Source of the DNA: Lachnospiraceae bacterium
GTDB lineage: Bacteria > Bacillota_A > Clostridia > Lachnospirales > Lachnospiraceae
Direction: 5' to 3'
Assembly (NCBI GenBank): GCA_009911175.1
Contig: QXWX01000059.1
Span: 1 to 44,782, forward strand
Length of the DNA stretch: 44,782 nucleotides
The position numbers and the translations under genes are program-made. The number at the start of each line of letters is the position of its first letter. The stretch's first letter is position 1. Below, one piece after another: positions 33,659-43,034 of the stretch. The notes under the pieces were generated by a model. That model was not told the origin of the DNA and ran no database searches. It saw nothing but the letters and a program-made list of their open reading frames with translations.

Positions 33659-34138
33659 ATGGCAATAAGAGAGGTTCGGGAGATGGGAGACGATATTCTG
33701 ACAAAACCGTGTAAGCCGGTTCCGAAGATGACGCTCCGTACGAGGATTTTGATCCATGATATGCTGGATACCATGTACGAAAAAGCCGGCGTAGGACTGG
33801 CAGCCCCCCAGGTGGGGATCTTGAAGCAGATCGTAGTGATCGATATCGGGGACGGGGAAGGCCCTCTGGTACTGATCAATCCGGAGGTGATCGAGGCATC
33901 GGGCAGCCAGACCGGAGAGGAAGCGTGCATCAGTGTTCCGGGAAAATACGGGATTGTGACCAGGCCCAATTATGTGAGGGTGCGGGCCTGTAACGAGGAT
34001 ATGGAAGAAGTCGAGATTGAAGGCGAAGAACTCTTAGCCAGGGCATTGTGCCATGAGATCGATCATTTATCAGGAAAGTTATATGTATACAAGACAGAGG
34101 ACGGTCTTCACGATGCCGCCCCTGAGGAGGACGAATAG
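33659..34138 (+). CDS. def: Peptide deformylase
   Basis: The 159-residue metalloenzyme removes the formyl group from new proteins. Motif 1 is [11 protein letters not shown], motif 2 is [13 protein letters not shown] with the metal-binding Cys, and motif 3 is [10 protein letters not shown] with the HExxH ligands. In motif 2 an Ala stands where most deformylases have Gly (EGCLS), a conservative change. AGGAGG precedes the start, and fmt follows directly, the classic def-fmt pair. Confidence 0.95.
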   Translation: MAIREVREMGDDILTKPCKPVPKMTLRTRILIHDMLDTMYEKAGVGLAAPQVGILKQIVVIDIGDGEGPLVLINPEVIEASGSQTGEEACISVPGKYGIVTRPNYVRVRACNEDMEEVEIEGEELLARALCHEIDHLSGKLYVYKTEDGLHDAAPEEDE

Positions 34139-35095
34139 ATGAAAGTGATATTTATGGGAACTCCGGATTTTTCCGTGGGGACGCTGGAAGCGCTGGCGGA
34201 AGCGGGGCATGAGATCTGCTTGGCCGTGACCCAGCCGGATAAGCCGAAGGGAAGAGGCAAGGAGATGCAGTTCCCGCCGGTGAAGGAAGCGGCCGTGAGC
34301 CGTGGGATTCCCGTGTTTCAGCCGAAAAAGGTACGGGATCCGGAATGTGTGGAATATTTGAAGCGTTTTCAGGCGGATGTCTGTGTGGTCGTGGCATTCG
34401 GCCAGATCCTTCCCAAAGAGATCCTGGATATGACACCCTTCGGATGCGTCAATGTCCATGCCTCGCTTCTTCCCAAATATCGTGGGGCGGCGCCCATCCA
34501 GTGGGCCATCCTACGGGGAGAGCAGGTGACAGGCGTGACTACCATGCAAATGGATGAAGGGTTGGATACCGGTGATATGCTTTTAAAGACCGAGGTGCCC
34601 ATCACCCCGGAGGAGACCGGGGAGAGCCTTCACGATAAGCTCTCCGAGGCCGGAGCCCGGCTTGCGGCGCGGACCCTGGAAGAGCTTGCGGCGGGAACCC
34701 TGCAGCCTCAGAAGCAGGGGGACAGTCCCACCCCCTATGCGAAGATGCTGGATAAAAAAATGGGAAATATTGACTGGACCCGTTCCGCCGCCGAGATCGA
34801 GCGGCTGGTCCGGGGGCTCAATTCCTGGCCCAGCGCTTATACCCGGTGGAACGGAAAAGTGATGAAAATCTGGAAAGCCGGTGTGAGAAGCAAAGAAACC
34901 GGGCATACTACCGAAAAGGCGGCGCCGGGAACCATCCTCGCGGTGGAAAAGGATTCTTTTTCCGTGCAGACCGGGGACGGCGTGCTGCTGGTGGAGGAAG
35001 TCCAGCTTCCGGGCAAGAAGCATATGGATGTACAGGCATTTTTAAGAGGAAACGCGGTCGTGCCGGGGACATTGCTCACCGCGGCGGAGCCGTAG
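34139..35095 (+). CDS. fmt: Methionyl-tRNA formyltransferase
   Basis: The 318-residue enzyme formylates initiator Met-tRNA using 10-formyl-tetrahydrofolate. It shows FMGTPDFSVGTLEAL, VTQPDKPKGRGKEM (the loop that recognises tRNA), VVAFGQILPKEIL, VNVHASLLPKYRGAAPIQWAI with catalytic Asn/His, and MDEGLDTGDML with the catalytic Asp. The C-terminal OB-like domain starts near residue 205. It begins immediately after the def stop codon, so the pair is translationally coupled. Confidence 0.96.
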   Translation: MKVIFMGTPDFSVGTLEALAEAGHEICLAVTQPDKPKGRGKEMQFPPVKEAAVSRGIPVFQPKKVRDPECVEYLKRFQADVCVVVAFGQILPKEILDMTPFGCVNVHASLLPKYRGAAPIQWAILRGEQVTGVTTMQMDEGLDTGDMLLKTEVPITPEETGESLHDKLSEAGARLAARTLEELAAGTLQPQKQGDSPTPYAKMLDKKMGNIDWTRSAAEIERLVRGLNSWPSAYTRWNGKVMKIWKAGVRSKETGHTTEKAAPGTILAVEKDSFSVQTGDGVLLVEEVQLPGKKHMDVQAFLRGNAVVPGTLLTAAEP

Positions 35096-35225
35096 AAGGA
35101 CTTTCTGTGTGTGAATGGTTCCTGCGCGCGGGAAATGATCCTGCAACAGGAAGCAGAGCGGACTGCTCATATTGCGCGGCAGATCTCGTTGGCCGTGAGT
35201 CTATAGACAGGGAAAGGAATAAAAA

Positions 35226-35933
35226 ATGGGAATGTTTTATTTGGGATATGATTCGACCTATATATTGGTTTTGATCGGAGTGGCAATCTGCCTTTTTGCA
35301 TCCTCACGCGTGAACAGCGTGTTCCGCAGGTATTCCACGGTTCGGAGCCGTTCCGGGCTGACCGGACGGGAGGCGGCGGAGAGGATTCTGCGGGCCAACG
35401 GGATCTACGATGTGACCGTGCGGCACATTCCGGGCAATCTGACAGACCATTATGATCCCCGGAATAAGACACTTGGGCTTTCCGATTCGACCTATGGTTC
35501 CGCTTCCGTGGCGGCTATCGGCGTGGCAGCCCATGAATGCGGCCATGCGGCGCAGCACGCCACTGGCTATGCGCCCCTGAAATTCCGAGGGGCTCTGGTT
35601 CCGGTAGCCAATTTTGGTTCCACTCTGGCATGGCCCCTGATCCTGATCGGATTGTTTCTCAGAAGCGATACCGCAGTGATTTTTATCAATATGGGAATCT
35701 TGCTGTTTTCCGCGGCAGTGCTGTTCCAGCTGGTAACTCTGCCGGTCGAGTTCAACGCTTCCAGCCGCGCGGTGAAGGTGCTGGAGACAACCGGCATGCT
35801 GTATCCGGAGGAGATCCGGCAGACCAAGGCCGTGTTGGGCGCGGCGGCGCTGACCTATGTGGCAAGCGCGGCATCCGCGATCCTGCAGCTGCTCCGTCTG
35901 CTTCTGATCACTGGAAGACGGCGGAATGACTGA
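35226..35933 (+). CDS. yugP: YugP-family zinc metallopeptidase (membrane)
   Basis: The 235-residue protein begins with a membrane segment (TYILVLIGVAICLFA) and contains AIGVAAHECGHAAQHATGYA near residue 100, the HExxH zinc site of the Zn_peptidase_2 (YugP) family. Two more hydrophobic stretches follow (LAWPLILIGLFL, FINMGILLFSAAVLFQLVTL), and a final helix with Ala-rich AALTYVASAASAI. The family is common in Firmicutes, often in this gene order between fmt and rsmB. The physiological substrate is not established. GGGAAAGGA precedes the ATG. Confidence 0.88.
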   Translation: MGMFYLGYDSTYILVLIGVAICLFASSRVNSVFRRYSTVRSRSGLTGREAAERILRANGIYDVTVRHIPGNLTDHYDPRNKTLGLSDSTYGSASVAAIGVAAHECGHAAQHATGYAPLKFRGALVPVANFGSTLAWPLILIGLFLRSDTAVIFINMGILLFSAAVLFQLVTLPVEFNASSRAVKVLETTGMLYPEEIRQTKAVLGAAALTYVASAASAILQLLRLLLITGRRRND

Positions 35934-36028
35934 GGAAAGAAACGGGGCCCATTGCGCGGACGGAGGCCATGCGGCAGGGCGCAGAGTTCAGCGGTAATGA
36001 TCCTGAACATATAGGAGATATGCAGAAT

Positions 36029-37435
36029 ATGGTGAAGCCGATAAATGAACGGGAACTGGTGCTTGGGATCCTTATGGAGGTGACGGAAAAGGGGCAGTAC
36101 AGCCACATCGTCCTCCGGGAGGTTCTGGGAAAATACCAGTATCTGGATAAAAAGGAGCGTGCCTTCATCACCCGTGTCACGGAAGGTACGCTGGAACATA
36201 TGATAGAGCTGGACTATATTTTGGACCGGTTCTCTAAGGTCAATGTTAAAAAGATGAAGCCCGTGATCCGCAATATCCTGCGGAGCGCGGTCTATCAGCT
36301 CAAATACATGGACACAGTGCCGGATTCCGCGGTCTGCAATGAGGCTGTCAAGCTGGCAGTCAAAAAAGGCTTTGCGGGCTTGCGGGGATTTGTAAACGGG
36401 GTTCTCCGGAGCACGGCTGCCGGGCTGAATGGGGTAGCGTATCCAAAAGACCCCACGGAGCTGCTTTCCGTGCAGTATTCCATGCCCCGGTGGATCCTGG
36501 AGCTGTGGCTGAAAAGTTATGACAGGCAGACGGTGGAAACGATGCTGCGGGAGTTTCAGAAGGAGAAGCCTCTGATGATCCGCGGCCGGATCGGACAGGA
36601 ACCGGATCTGCAGAAAACCGGAATCCGGGAGAAAGCTGGATCGGGATGTGTTCCGGCAGAAGCGGAAAGCCTTTGCAGGGAACTGGAATCCGAGGGAATC
36701 CATGTCACTCCCCATCCGTACCTGTCCTATGCGTTTTACATATCGGGGCAGGATTACCTGGGAAGGCTCAAAAGCTTTCAGGAAGGCCGCTTTTCAGTTC
36801 AGGATGCAAGCTCCATGCTGGTCTGCGAGGCGGCGGCGCCAAGAACAGGGGATACCGTCATTGACGTCTGCGCGGCGCCCGGAGGCAAGGCCGTTCACAT
36901 GGCGGAAATGCTCCGGGGAACCGGATCGGTAGAAGCACGGGATCTGACTGCTTATAAAGTGGGGCTGATCCAGGAAAATATTGACCGATCCGGACTCACC
37001 AACATCCGCGCGGCCCAGATGGACGCAAGAGTGGTCGATGCCGCTTCCGTCGGAAAGGCGGATATCGTGATCGCAGACCTTCCCTGCTCCGGGCTGGGAG
37101 TCCTGGGGAAGAAAACGGATCTGAAATACAAAACAACGAAGGAGAGCATTTCCAGCCTTGTGGAGCTTCAAAGAGAGATTCTTTCCGTGGTGAAGACATA
37201 TGTCAGGCCCGGCGGAATCCTGATGTACAGCACCTGTACCATCAACCCGGCGGAAAATATGGACAACGTACACTGGTTTCTGGAGCAGAACCCGGAATTT
37301 TCCATGAAGGATATCCGGGAAAATCTCTGTGAAGAGCTGAGAGAGGATGTAAAGGAACAGGGATGTCTTCAGTTATTGCCGGGGATCCACAAGAGCGACG
37401 GCTTTTTCCTGGCATGTATGCGGAAAGAACGGTGA
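36029..37435 (+). CDS. rsmB: 16S rRNA (cytosine-967-C5)-methyltransferase
   Basis: The protein of about 468 residues has an N-terminal NusB-like RNA-binding domain (INERELVLGILMEV, SAVYQLKYMDTVPDSAVCNEAV, GFVNGVLR) and a C-terminal SAM methyltransferase domain. The latter has VIDVCAAPGGKAVHMAEML (SAM binding), DLPCSGLGVLGKKTDLKY (catalytic Cys motif IV) and LMYSTCTINPAEN (motif VI Cys). It methylates C967 of 16S rRNA. The exact start is open: ATG 36029 and ATG 36020 share an AGGAG, and a longer frame begins at 35969. I favour 36029 because the conserved domain begins there. Confidence 0.93.
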   Translation: MVKPINERELVLGILMEVTEKGQYSHIVLREVLGKYQYLDKKERAFITRVTEGTLEHMIELDYILDRFSKVNVKKMKPVIRNILRSAVYQLKYMDTVPDSAVCNEAVKLAVKKGFAGLRGFVNGVLRSTAAGLNGVAYPKDPTELLSVQYSMPRWILELWLKSYDRQTVETMLREFQKEKPLMIRGRIGQEPDLQKTGIREKAGSGCVPAEAESLCRELESEGIHVTPHPYLSYAFYISGQDYLGRLKSFQEGRFSVQDASSMLVCEAAAPRTGDTVIDVCAAPGGKAVHMAEMLRGTGSVEARDLTAYKVGLIQENIDRSGLTNIRAAQMDARVVDAASVGKADIVIADLPCSGLGVLGKKTDLKYKTTKESISSLVELQREILSVVKTYVRPGGILMYSTCTINPAENMDNVHWFLEQNPEFSMKDIRENLCEELREDVKEQGCLQLLPGIHKSDGFFLACMRKER

Positions 37436-37558
37436 TTGCCGCGTAGAGCGGCAGATAGAGTCTGCGGCTTTGAAGCAGACGGGAACCAGGAAAAGCGGAT
37501 CGGAATCCTCTGACAGGATTGTGAATAGAACAGAACATAAGGAAGAGAAACAGGAAAC

Positions 37559-38611
37559 ATGAAAAAGGATATCTGTGCATATACATATGAACAATTGCAG
37601 GCAGAGATACAGGCTATGGGGGAGCGCGGCTTCCGGGCGAAGCAGATCTATGAATGGCTGCATGTCCGGCTGGCCGAGGACTTTTCGGAAATGACGAATC
37701 TTTCCAGGGAGCTTAAGTACAGGCTGAGTGAGCAGTATGAGATCCTTCCCGTAGTCATGCTGGAAAAGCAGGAATCCCGGCTGGACGGGACCTGCAAGTT
37801 CCTGTTCCGCCTTCATGACGGCAATGTGGTGGAAAGCGTGTGGATGCGCTACCATTACGGCAATTCCGTCTGCATCTCTTCTCAGGTAGGCTGCCGCATG
37901 GGCTGCAGGTTCTGTGCTTCCGGCATCGGCGGTCTGGCGCGCGGCCTGTCTCCTTCGGAGATGCTGGGACAGGTCTACCGTCTCCAGCGGATCATGGGGG
38001 AACGGGTCTCCAACGTGGTCGTGATGGGAACCGGAGAACCTCTGGATAATTATGACAGCCTTCTCACATTTCTGAGGATCCTGACCGGGGAAAAGGGACT
38101 GCATATCAGCCAGCGGAACGTCACGGTATCCACCTGCGGGATCGTCCCGAAGATGTACGAGCTGGCGAAGGAGCATCTGCAGATCACATTGGCCTTGTCA
38201 CTCCACGGCGCGACTCAGGAGAAGAGAAAGCAGTTGATGCCCGTGGCAAACGCCTATGAGCTGGAGGAGGTGCTGACGGCCTGCGACGCGTATTTCCGGG
38301 AGACCGGACGGCGGATCACATTCGAATACAGCCTGATCCGCGGAGTCAATGACACGGAAGAGGATGTCCGGGAGCTGATTCGGATCCTGGGCTCCAGAAA
38401 TTGCCATCTGAACCTGATCCCCGTAAATTCGGTAAAAGAGTACGGTTTGAAACAGCCTGACAGGAAAAATGCACAGAATTTCAAAAATAAACTTGAAAAA
38501 TATGGGATAAATGTTACACTAAGAAGAGAACTTGGCGCAGACATCGACGGTGCCTGCGGTCAGCTCAGAAGAAGTTATGTACGGACACGGACAGAGGAGG
38601 CAGAGTTATGA
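37559..38611 (+). CDS. rlmN: Dual-specificity rRNA/tRNA adenine-C2 methyltransferase
   Basis: The 350-residue radical SAM enzyme methylates A2503 of 23S rRNA and A37 of some tRNAs. The iron-sulphur motif is CRMGCRFCASGIGGLARGL (CxxxCxxC), with GEPLDNYD, STCGIVPKMYELA, LALSLHGATQEKR and LIRGVNDTEED typical of RlmN. The C-terminal methylated Cys lies in DIDGACGQLRR. Its last bases overlap the phosphatase start by four. The length is normal. Confidence 0.96.
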   Translation: MKKDICAYTYEQLQAEIQAMGERGFRAKQIYEWLHVRLAEDFSEMTNLSRELKYRLSEQYEILPVVMLEKQESRLDGTCKFLFRLHDGNVVESVWMRYHYGNSVCISSQVGCRMGCRFCASGIGGLARGLSPSEMLGQVYRLQRIMGERVSNVVVMGTGEPLDNYDSLLTFLRILTGEKGLHISQRNVTVSTCGIVPKMYELAKEHLQITLALSLHGATQEKRKQLMPVANAYELEEVLTACDAYFRETGRRITFEYSLIRGVNDTEEDVRELIRILGSRNCHLNLIPVNSVKEYGLKQPDRKNAQNFKNKLEKYGINVTLRRELGADIDGACGQLRRSYVRTRTEEAEL

Positions 38612-39351
38612 GGACATTTTCAATCACGGACGTAGGGATGGTAAGACAGGTGAATCAGGACTATGTCTACACAACAGACAATCCGCTGGGCCCTCTTCCG
38701 AATCTGTTTGTGGTGGCGGATGGGATGGGAGGCCATCAGGCCGGAGATTACGCCTCAAAGTATACGGTTGAGGTGCTGAAAAGGGAATTAGGACAGAGCC
38801 GGGAAGAGGACGTGGAGAAGGCACTGGTCTCCGCCATCAAAAAGGCAAACCAGGAGATCATCAAAAAAGCGTCCCAGGATTCTCATCTGAAGGGAATGGG
38901 AACGACGATCGTGGTAGCGACGATCGTCCGGCAGATGATGTATTTTGCAAATGTAGGCGACAGCCGGCTGTATCTCATCAATCAGGGTATCACCCAGCTG
39001 ACCAAGGATCATTCCCTGGTGGAAGAAATGGTGCGTCTCGGAGGGATCAAGCCGGAGGAGGCGAAGCACCATCCGGATAAGAATATCATCACCCGCGCGA
39101 TCGGGGCAAAGGATACGGTAGATGTGGATTTTTACGAGCATCGTCTGAAAAAAGGAGACATCATACTGATGTGTACGGACGGACTCAGCAATATGGTAGA
39201 GGATGAGGAATTATTCCATATTGTGCAGGGGGGACGGGATATCGTGGAAGCAGGCACATCCCTTGTAGCAGCGGCAAAAGAAAACGGTGGTACCGACAAT
39301 ATCGGAGTCGTGCTGACAGAACCGTTTACGGATGAGGTGACTATATGTTAA
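38608..39351 (+). CDS. stp: PP2C-type Ser/Thr protein phosphatase
   Basis: The 247-residue protein is a PPM/PP2C phosphatase that reverses phosphorylation by the kinase encoded next. Metal-binding motifs are all present: RQVNQDYVY, VVADGMGGHQAG, GMGTTIVVATI, ANVGDSRLYLI, LTKDHSLVEEMV, LMCTDGLSNMV and GGTDNIGVVL. It overlaps rlmN by four bases and the kinase start by seven, the standard Firmicutes prpC-prkC arrangement. Confidence 0.95.
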   Translation: MRTFSITDVGMVRQVNQDYVYTTDNPLGPLPNLFVVADGMGGHQAGDYASKYTVEVLKRELGQSREEDVEKALVSAIKKANQEIIKKASQDSHLKGMGTTIVVATIVRQMMYFANVGDSRLYLINQGITQLTKDHSLVEEMVRLGGIKPEEAKHHPDKNIITRAIGAKDTVDVDFYEHRLKKGDIILMCTDGLSNMVEDEELFHIVQGGRDIVEAGTSLVAAAKENGGTDNIGVVLTEPFTDEVTIC

Positions 39352-41390
39352 AGGAAGGAATCTTTTTGGGAAAACGTTATGAGATCCTGGAGCGGGTCGG
39401 CTCCGGGGGCATGGCGGATGTATATAAAGGGAAGGATCACAAGCTGAATCGCTTTGTGGCGGTAAAGGTGCTCAAGAGCGATTACCGCTCGGACGAGATA
39501 TTTATCCAGAAGTTCTTAAGTGAAGCCCAGGCGGCGGCCGGACTGATGCATCCCAATGTGGTGAATGTGTATGACGTGGGACAGGACCGGGGCCTGTACT
39601 ATATGGTCATGGAGCTGGTGGAAGGCATTACGCTGAAGGATTATATTGAAAAAAAAGGGCAGCTTTCGGCAAATGAGACCATCAGTATCTCCATCCAGAT
39701 GGCGACCGGGATCCAGGCGGCCCACGACCAGCACATTATCCATCGGGATATCAAGCCTCAGAATATCATCATTTCTATAGATGGCAAGGTGAAGGTAACG
39801 GATTTCGGAATTGCCCGGGCAACCACCTCGACCCAGACGATCAGTACGAATGTGATGGGCTCGGTGCATTATACTTCACCGGAGCACGCAAAGGGCGGCA
39901 ATGTGGATGAGAAGAGCGACATCTATTCCGCCGGGATCACGATGTATGAGATGATCACCGGACATGTGCCCTTTGACGGGGACTCCACGGTATCCGTGGC
40001 GATCAAGCATCTGCAGGAGGAGATTCCTTCGCCTGTGAAGGAGGTGCCGGAGATCCCCTACAGTCTGGAATGCATTATTTTAAAATGTACACAAAAGAAT
40101 GCGGAACGCCGGTATCAGAACTGCCAGGAGCTGATCCTGGACCTGAAGCGTTCCCTGGTAGACCCGGAAGGGGACTTTGTGAATAACCCGGAATATATAC
40201 CTGGAGGTGATGAGACGATCATGATGTCAGATGAAGACCAGAGACGAGTCCAGAGCAGGAATAATTACCAGCAGGATTACTACGAGGATGAAGAGGATTA
40301 TAACGATGGATACGGAGATGACGGTTACGGCGACGAGGAATACGACGACTATGAGGATGATTATGAGCGCAATCGGGGAAACGGCGACAGCGGATCGGTT
40401 GTAAGCAGCGTCCTGAAGGTGGTTGTGACACTGGCGATCATCATCATTGCGGCTGTCGTGATCTTTATGATCGTAAAGTCCGAAGGACTTTTTGATAAGC
40501 TCTCCGTAGACAGTCCCATCAAGGAAGAGGAAGAGACGAAGCAGGTCAGTGTGCCTTATGTGGTCGGCCTGACTGAGGCAGAAGCAAAGGATTCGCTGTC
40601 CGGGGAGGGGCTTGGCTACGGCGTGGAAGACAGAGTACAGTCCGATGAGTATGAGAGGGGCAAGATCATCAGCCAGACTCCGGAGGCGGATCAGAAGGTG
40701 GATGTAAATACGGAGATCAGGGTCGTGGTCAGTCTGGGCAAGGCGGTTGAGAAGAAGAAGGTGCCTGAGGTGGCAGGCCAGGATGAGGCCGCCGCCAGGA
40801 ACGTGATGACCAACAGCGGCTTTGTGGTGGACGTGGAGCAGAAGGAAGACGATAACGTACCGGCAGGCAAGGTCATTACGACTGCGCCGGCAGGCGGCGT
40901 TGAGGTCGTGGAAGGGACCAAGATCATCCTGTATGTCAGCAAGGGCTCCAATAAAGTGACGGTACCGCCATTGAAGGGTCTCACAAAGGAAGAGGCAGCC
41001 AATACGCTGTCGGCTATGGAACTGTCAGGAAGCGTATCCGGGGAAGAGTTCAGCGACGACGTGGAAGAGGGCAAGATCATCAGCCAGAGTCCCGCTGCCG
41101 GAGAGAAGGTTCCTAAGAATACGGCGATCACTTATGTAGTGAGCAAAGGGAAGGAAGACAAGGACGACGACAAAGATCCGGATCGTCCGTCATATCCGGG
41201 CAACAGCGGTGGAGATGTGCCGAATGTCAAAGGCATGGAGGTCGGGTATGCAATGAGCATACTGGACAGCTACGGATATCCGGCAAGTATCGAAAGATAC
41301 GAATCCAGCAGTACAATGATCTCCGGTTATGTCATCTCTCAGACGTTATACGATGACGGAACGGTAGGGCTGGTGGTCAGCGAGAATTAA
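39345..41390 (+). CDS. prkC: PASTA-domain Ser/Thr protein kinase
   Basis: The 681-residue membrane kinase senses muropeptides or lipid II and regulates growth and wall metabolism. Residues 8-270 form the kinase: GSGGMADVYKG, FVAVKVLKSD (catalytic Lys), HRDIKPQNIII, DFGIARATTS and TSPEHAKGG. Residues about 305-345 are a strikingly acidic, Tyr- and Gly-rich linker. A single membrane helix (VVVTLAIIIIAAVVIFMIV) lies near residue 360. Outside are three clear PASTA repeats (each with P-x-V/L-x-G and GKIISQ-like cores) and a shorter fourth, DVPNVKGMEVGYAM to the C-terminus. PrkC proteins usually have three or four PASTA units. The linker is the only oddity. Confidence 0.95.
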   Translation: MLKEGIFLGKRYEILERVGSGGMADVYKGKDHKLNRFVAVKVLKSDYRSDEIFIQKFLSEAQAAAGLMHPNVVNVYDVGQDRGLYYMVMELVEGITLKDYIEKKGQLSANETISISIQMATGIQAAHDQHIIHRDIKPQNIIISIDGKVKVTDFGIARATTSTQTISTNVMGSVHYTSPEHAKGGNVDEKSDIYSAGITMYEMITGHVPFDGDSTVSVAIKHLQEEIPSPVKEVPEIPYSLECIILKCTQKNAERRYQNCQELILDLKRSLVDPEGDFVNNPEYIPGGDETIMMSDEDQRRVQSRNNYQQDYYEDEEDYNDGYGDDGYGDEEYDDYEDDYERNRGNGDSGSVVSSVLKVVVTLAIIIIAAVVIFMIVKSEGLFDKLSVDSPIKEEEETKQVSVPYVVGLTEAEAKDSLSGEGLGYGVEDRVQSDEYERGKIISQTPEADQKVDVNTEIRVVVSLGKAVEKKKVPEVAGQDEAAARNVMTNSGFVVDVEQKEDDNVPAGKVITTAPAGGVEVVEGTKIILYVSKGSNKVTVPPLKGLTKEEAANTLSAMELSGSVSGEEFSDDVEEGKIISQSPAAGEKVPKNTAITYVVSKGKEDKDDDKDPDRPSYPGNSGGDVPNVKGMEVGYAMSILDSYGYPASIERYESSSTMISGYVISQTLYDDGTVGLVVSEN

Positions 41391-41467
41391 AACAGGAAGG
41401 ATGTTTCGGAGATGATCCTGCCGCGGGACATTTCCGAAATATCTGTTTTCAGATGCGAAAGGGTTTT

Positions 41468-42346
41468 ATGAAGGGAAAGATCGTGAAAGGGATTGCCGGA
41501 TTCTACTACGTTAACGTGGCAGGATCCGGCCTTTATGAGTGTAAGGCGAAGGGGATTTTCCGAAAAGAAAAGATCAAACCGCTGGTCGGTGATGAGGTGG
41601 AGATTGAGGTACTGGACGAGACGGAGAAGACCGGCAGTCTGGAACGCATCCTGCCCAGGAGGAATGAACTGATCCGCCCGGCTGTGGCAAATATCGACCA
41701 GGCGCTGGTCATTTTCGCGGTGACAGATCCAAAGCCGCATTTTAATCTGCTGGACCGGTTTCTGGTCATGATGGAAAGAAAAGAAATCCCGGTGGCGCTC
41801 TGTTTCAACAAAAGGGACATTGCAAAGCCGGAGGAAGCCAGGACATTGCGGGAGATCTACGTACCTTGCGGCTATCCGCTGATCCTGGCAAGCGTTCTGA
41901 CAACGGAGAATATAGAATGCATCCGGGAGGTCCTGCGTGGAAAGACGACAGCGGTTGCCGGCCCTTCCGGGGTGGGAAAATCTTCCCTGATCAATTTGCT
42001 GCAGCCTCAGGCCCAAATGGAGACCGGCAGCATCAGCCGGAAGATTGCCAGAGGAAAGCATACCACCCGGCATTCGGAGCTCATTTGCATTGAGGAAGAC
42101 TCTTATATTATGGACACACCAGGGTTCAGCTCCCTTTATGTGCATGATTTTGAGAAAGAAGAGCTGAAACATTATTTTCGTGAATTCCGGCCCCTGGAAG
42201 GGCACTGTCGGTTCAACGGATGCAGCCATGTCCATGAGCCGGGCTGCGCGGTGAAGGAGGCTGTGGAGGACGGTGAGATACACAGGGTACGGTATGAGAA
42301 TTATGTGGAGATGTACCGGGAGCTGCAGGAGAAGAGGAAGTATTAG
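41468..42346 (+). CDS. rsgA: Ribosome small-subunit GTPase RsgA
   Basis: The protein of about 292 residues is a circularly permuted GTPase that checks late 30S assembly. An OB-fold (GKIVKGIAGFYYV, LVGDEVEIEVL) is followed by G4 ALCFNKRDIA, then G1 AVAGPSGVGKSSLINLL, RGKHTTRHSEL (G2-type loop) and G3 MDTPGFSSLYVH. The C-terminal zinc domain has CRFNGCSHVHEPGCAV. I start at ATG 41468, with AAAGGG just upstream; ATG 41453 would add five residues and has no ribosome binding site. It follows prkC, as in many Firmicutes. Confidence 0.94.
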   Translation: MKGKIVKGIAGFYYVNVAGSGLYECKAKGIFRKEKIKPLVGDEVEIEVLDETEKTGSLERILPRRNELIRPAVANIDQALVIFAVTDPKPHFNLLDRFLVMMERKEIPVALCFNKRDIAKPEEARTLREIYVPCGYPLILASVLTTENIECIREVLRGKTTAVAGPSGVGKSSLINLLQPQAQMETGSISRKIARGKHTTRHSELICIEEDSYIMDTPGFSSLYVHDFEKEELKHYFREFRPLEGHCRFNGCSHVHEPGCAVKEAVEDGEIHRVRYENYVEMYRELQEKRKY

Positions 42347-42371
42347 ACTGATGATGAAAAAGGAGCAGGAT

Positions 42372-43034
42372 ATGAAAAGAATATTGGCGCCGTCGATCTT
42401 ATCGGCGGACTTTAAGATATTAGGAGAGCAGATAAAGCTCTGTGCGGACGGCGGGGCCGGATACCTGCATTTTGACGTGATGGACGGGATGTTTGTACCG
42501 AATATCTCCTTCGGGATCCCGGTGCTGGAATGTGTGAAGGGATTTGAAGGAATGGTGATGGATGTGCATCTCATGATCCAGGATCCTATCCGTTATGTGG
42601 ACAAGTTCTGTGACACGGGAGCGGATATCGTGAACGTCCACTATGAGGCCTGCGGCGATCTGCAGGCAGTACTGGACAAGATCCACGGCCGGGGGCGGAA
42701 GGCGGGGATCACGATCAAGCCGGCCACTCCGGTGGATGTGCTGGAGCCGTTTCTGGATCAGGCGGAGCTGTTTTTGATTATGTCGGTGGAGCCGGGGCTG
42801 GGCGGACAGTCCTTTATTCCATCCTCCCTGGATAAGATCCGCAGGCTCAGAGAGCTTTTGGACGCACAGGGACTTACAGCGGATCTGGAAGTGGACGGCG
42901 GGGTATACCACAGCAATGTGCGGGAGGTTCTGGACGCGGGGGCAAATGTGATCGTGTCGGGTTCCTCTGTATTCCGGGGCAGTATTGAAGAAAATGTTTC
43001 AGGCTTTATGGAGATTTTTAAAGAATATGAGTAA
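42372..43034 (+). CDS. rpe: Ribulose-phosphate 3-epimerase
   Basis: The 220-residue TIM-barrel enzyme interconverts ribulose-5-phosphate and xylulose-5-phosphate. It has LAPSILSADFKILGEQI, LHFDVMDGMFVPNISFG, MDVHLMIQDP, the metal-binding VHYEA, MSVEPGLGGQSFIPS, LEVDGGVY and IVSGSSVFRG. The start at ATG 42372 has AAAGGAG six bases upstream; a longer frame from 42273 overlaps rsgA and adds nothing conserved. It overlaps thiN by eight bases. Confidence 0.95.
   Translation: MKRILAPSILSADFKILGEQIKLCADGGAGYLHFDVMDGMFVPNISFGIPVLECVKGFEGMVMDVHLMIQDPIRYVDKFCDTGADIVNVHYEACGDLQAVLDKIHGRGRKAGITIKPATPVDVLEPFLDQAELFLIMSVEPGLGGQSFIPSSLDKIRRLRELLDAQGLTADLEVDGGVYHSNVREVLDAGANVIVSGSSVFRGSIEENVSGFMEIFKEYE

Noticed and set aside
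35855..36715. A 286-codon reverse-strand frame
   Set aside because: It is antisense to rsmB and the end of yugP; His/Leu-rich shadow translation without motifs.
41387..42574. A 395-codon open frame on the reverse strand
   Set aside because: It is antisense to rsgA and the start of rpe and shows no family motif.
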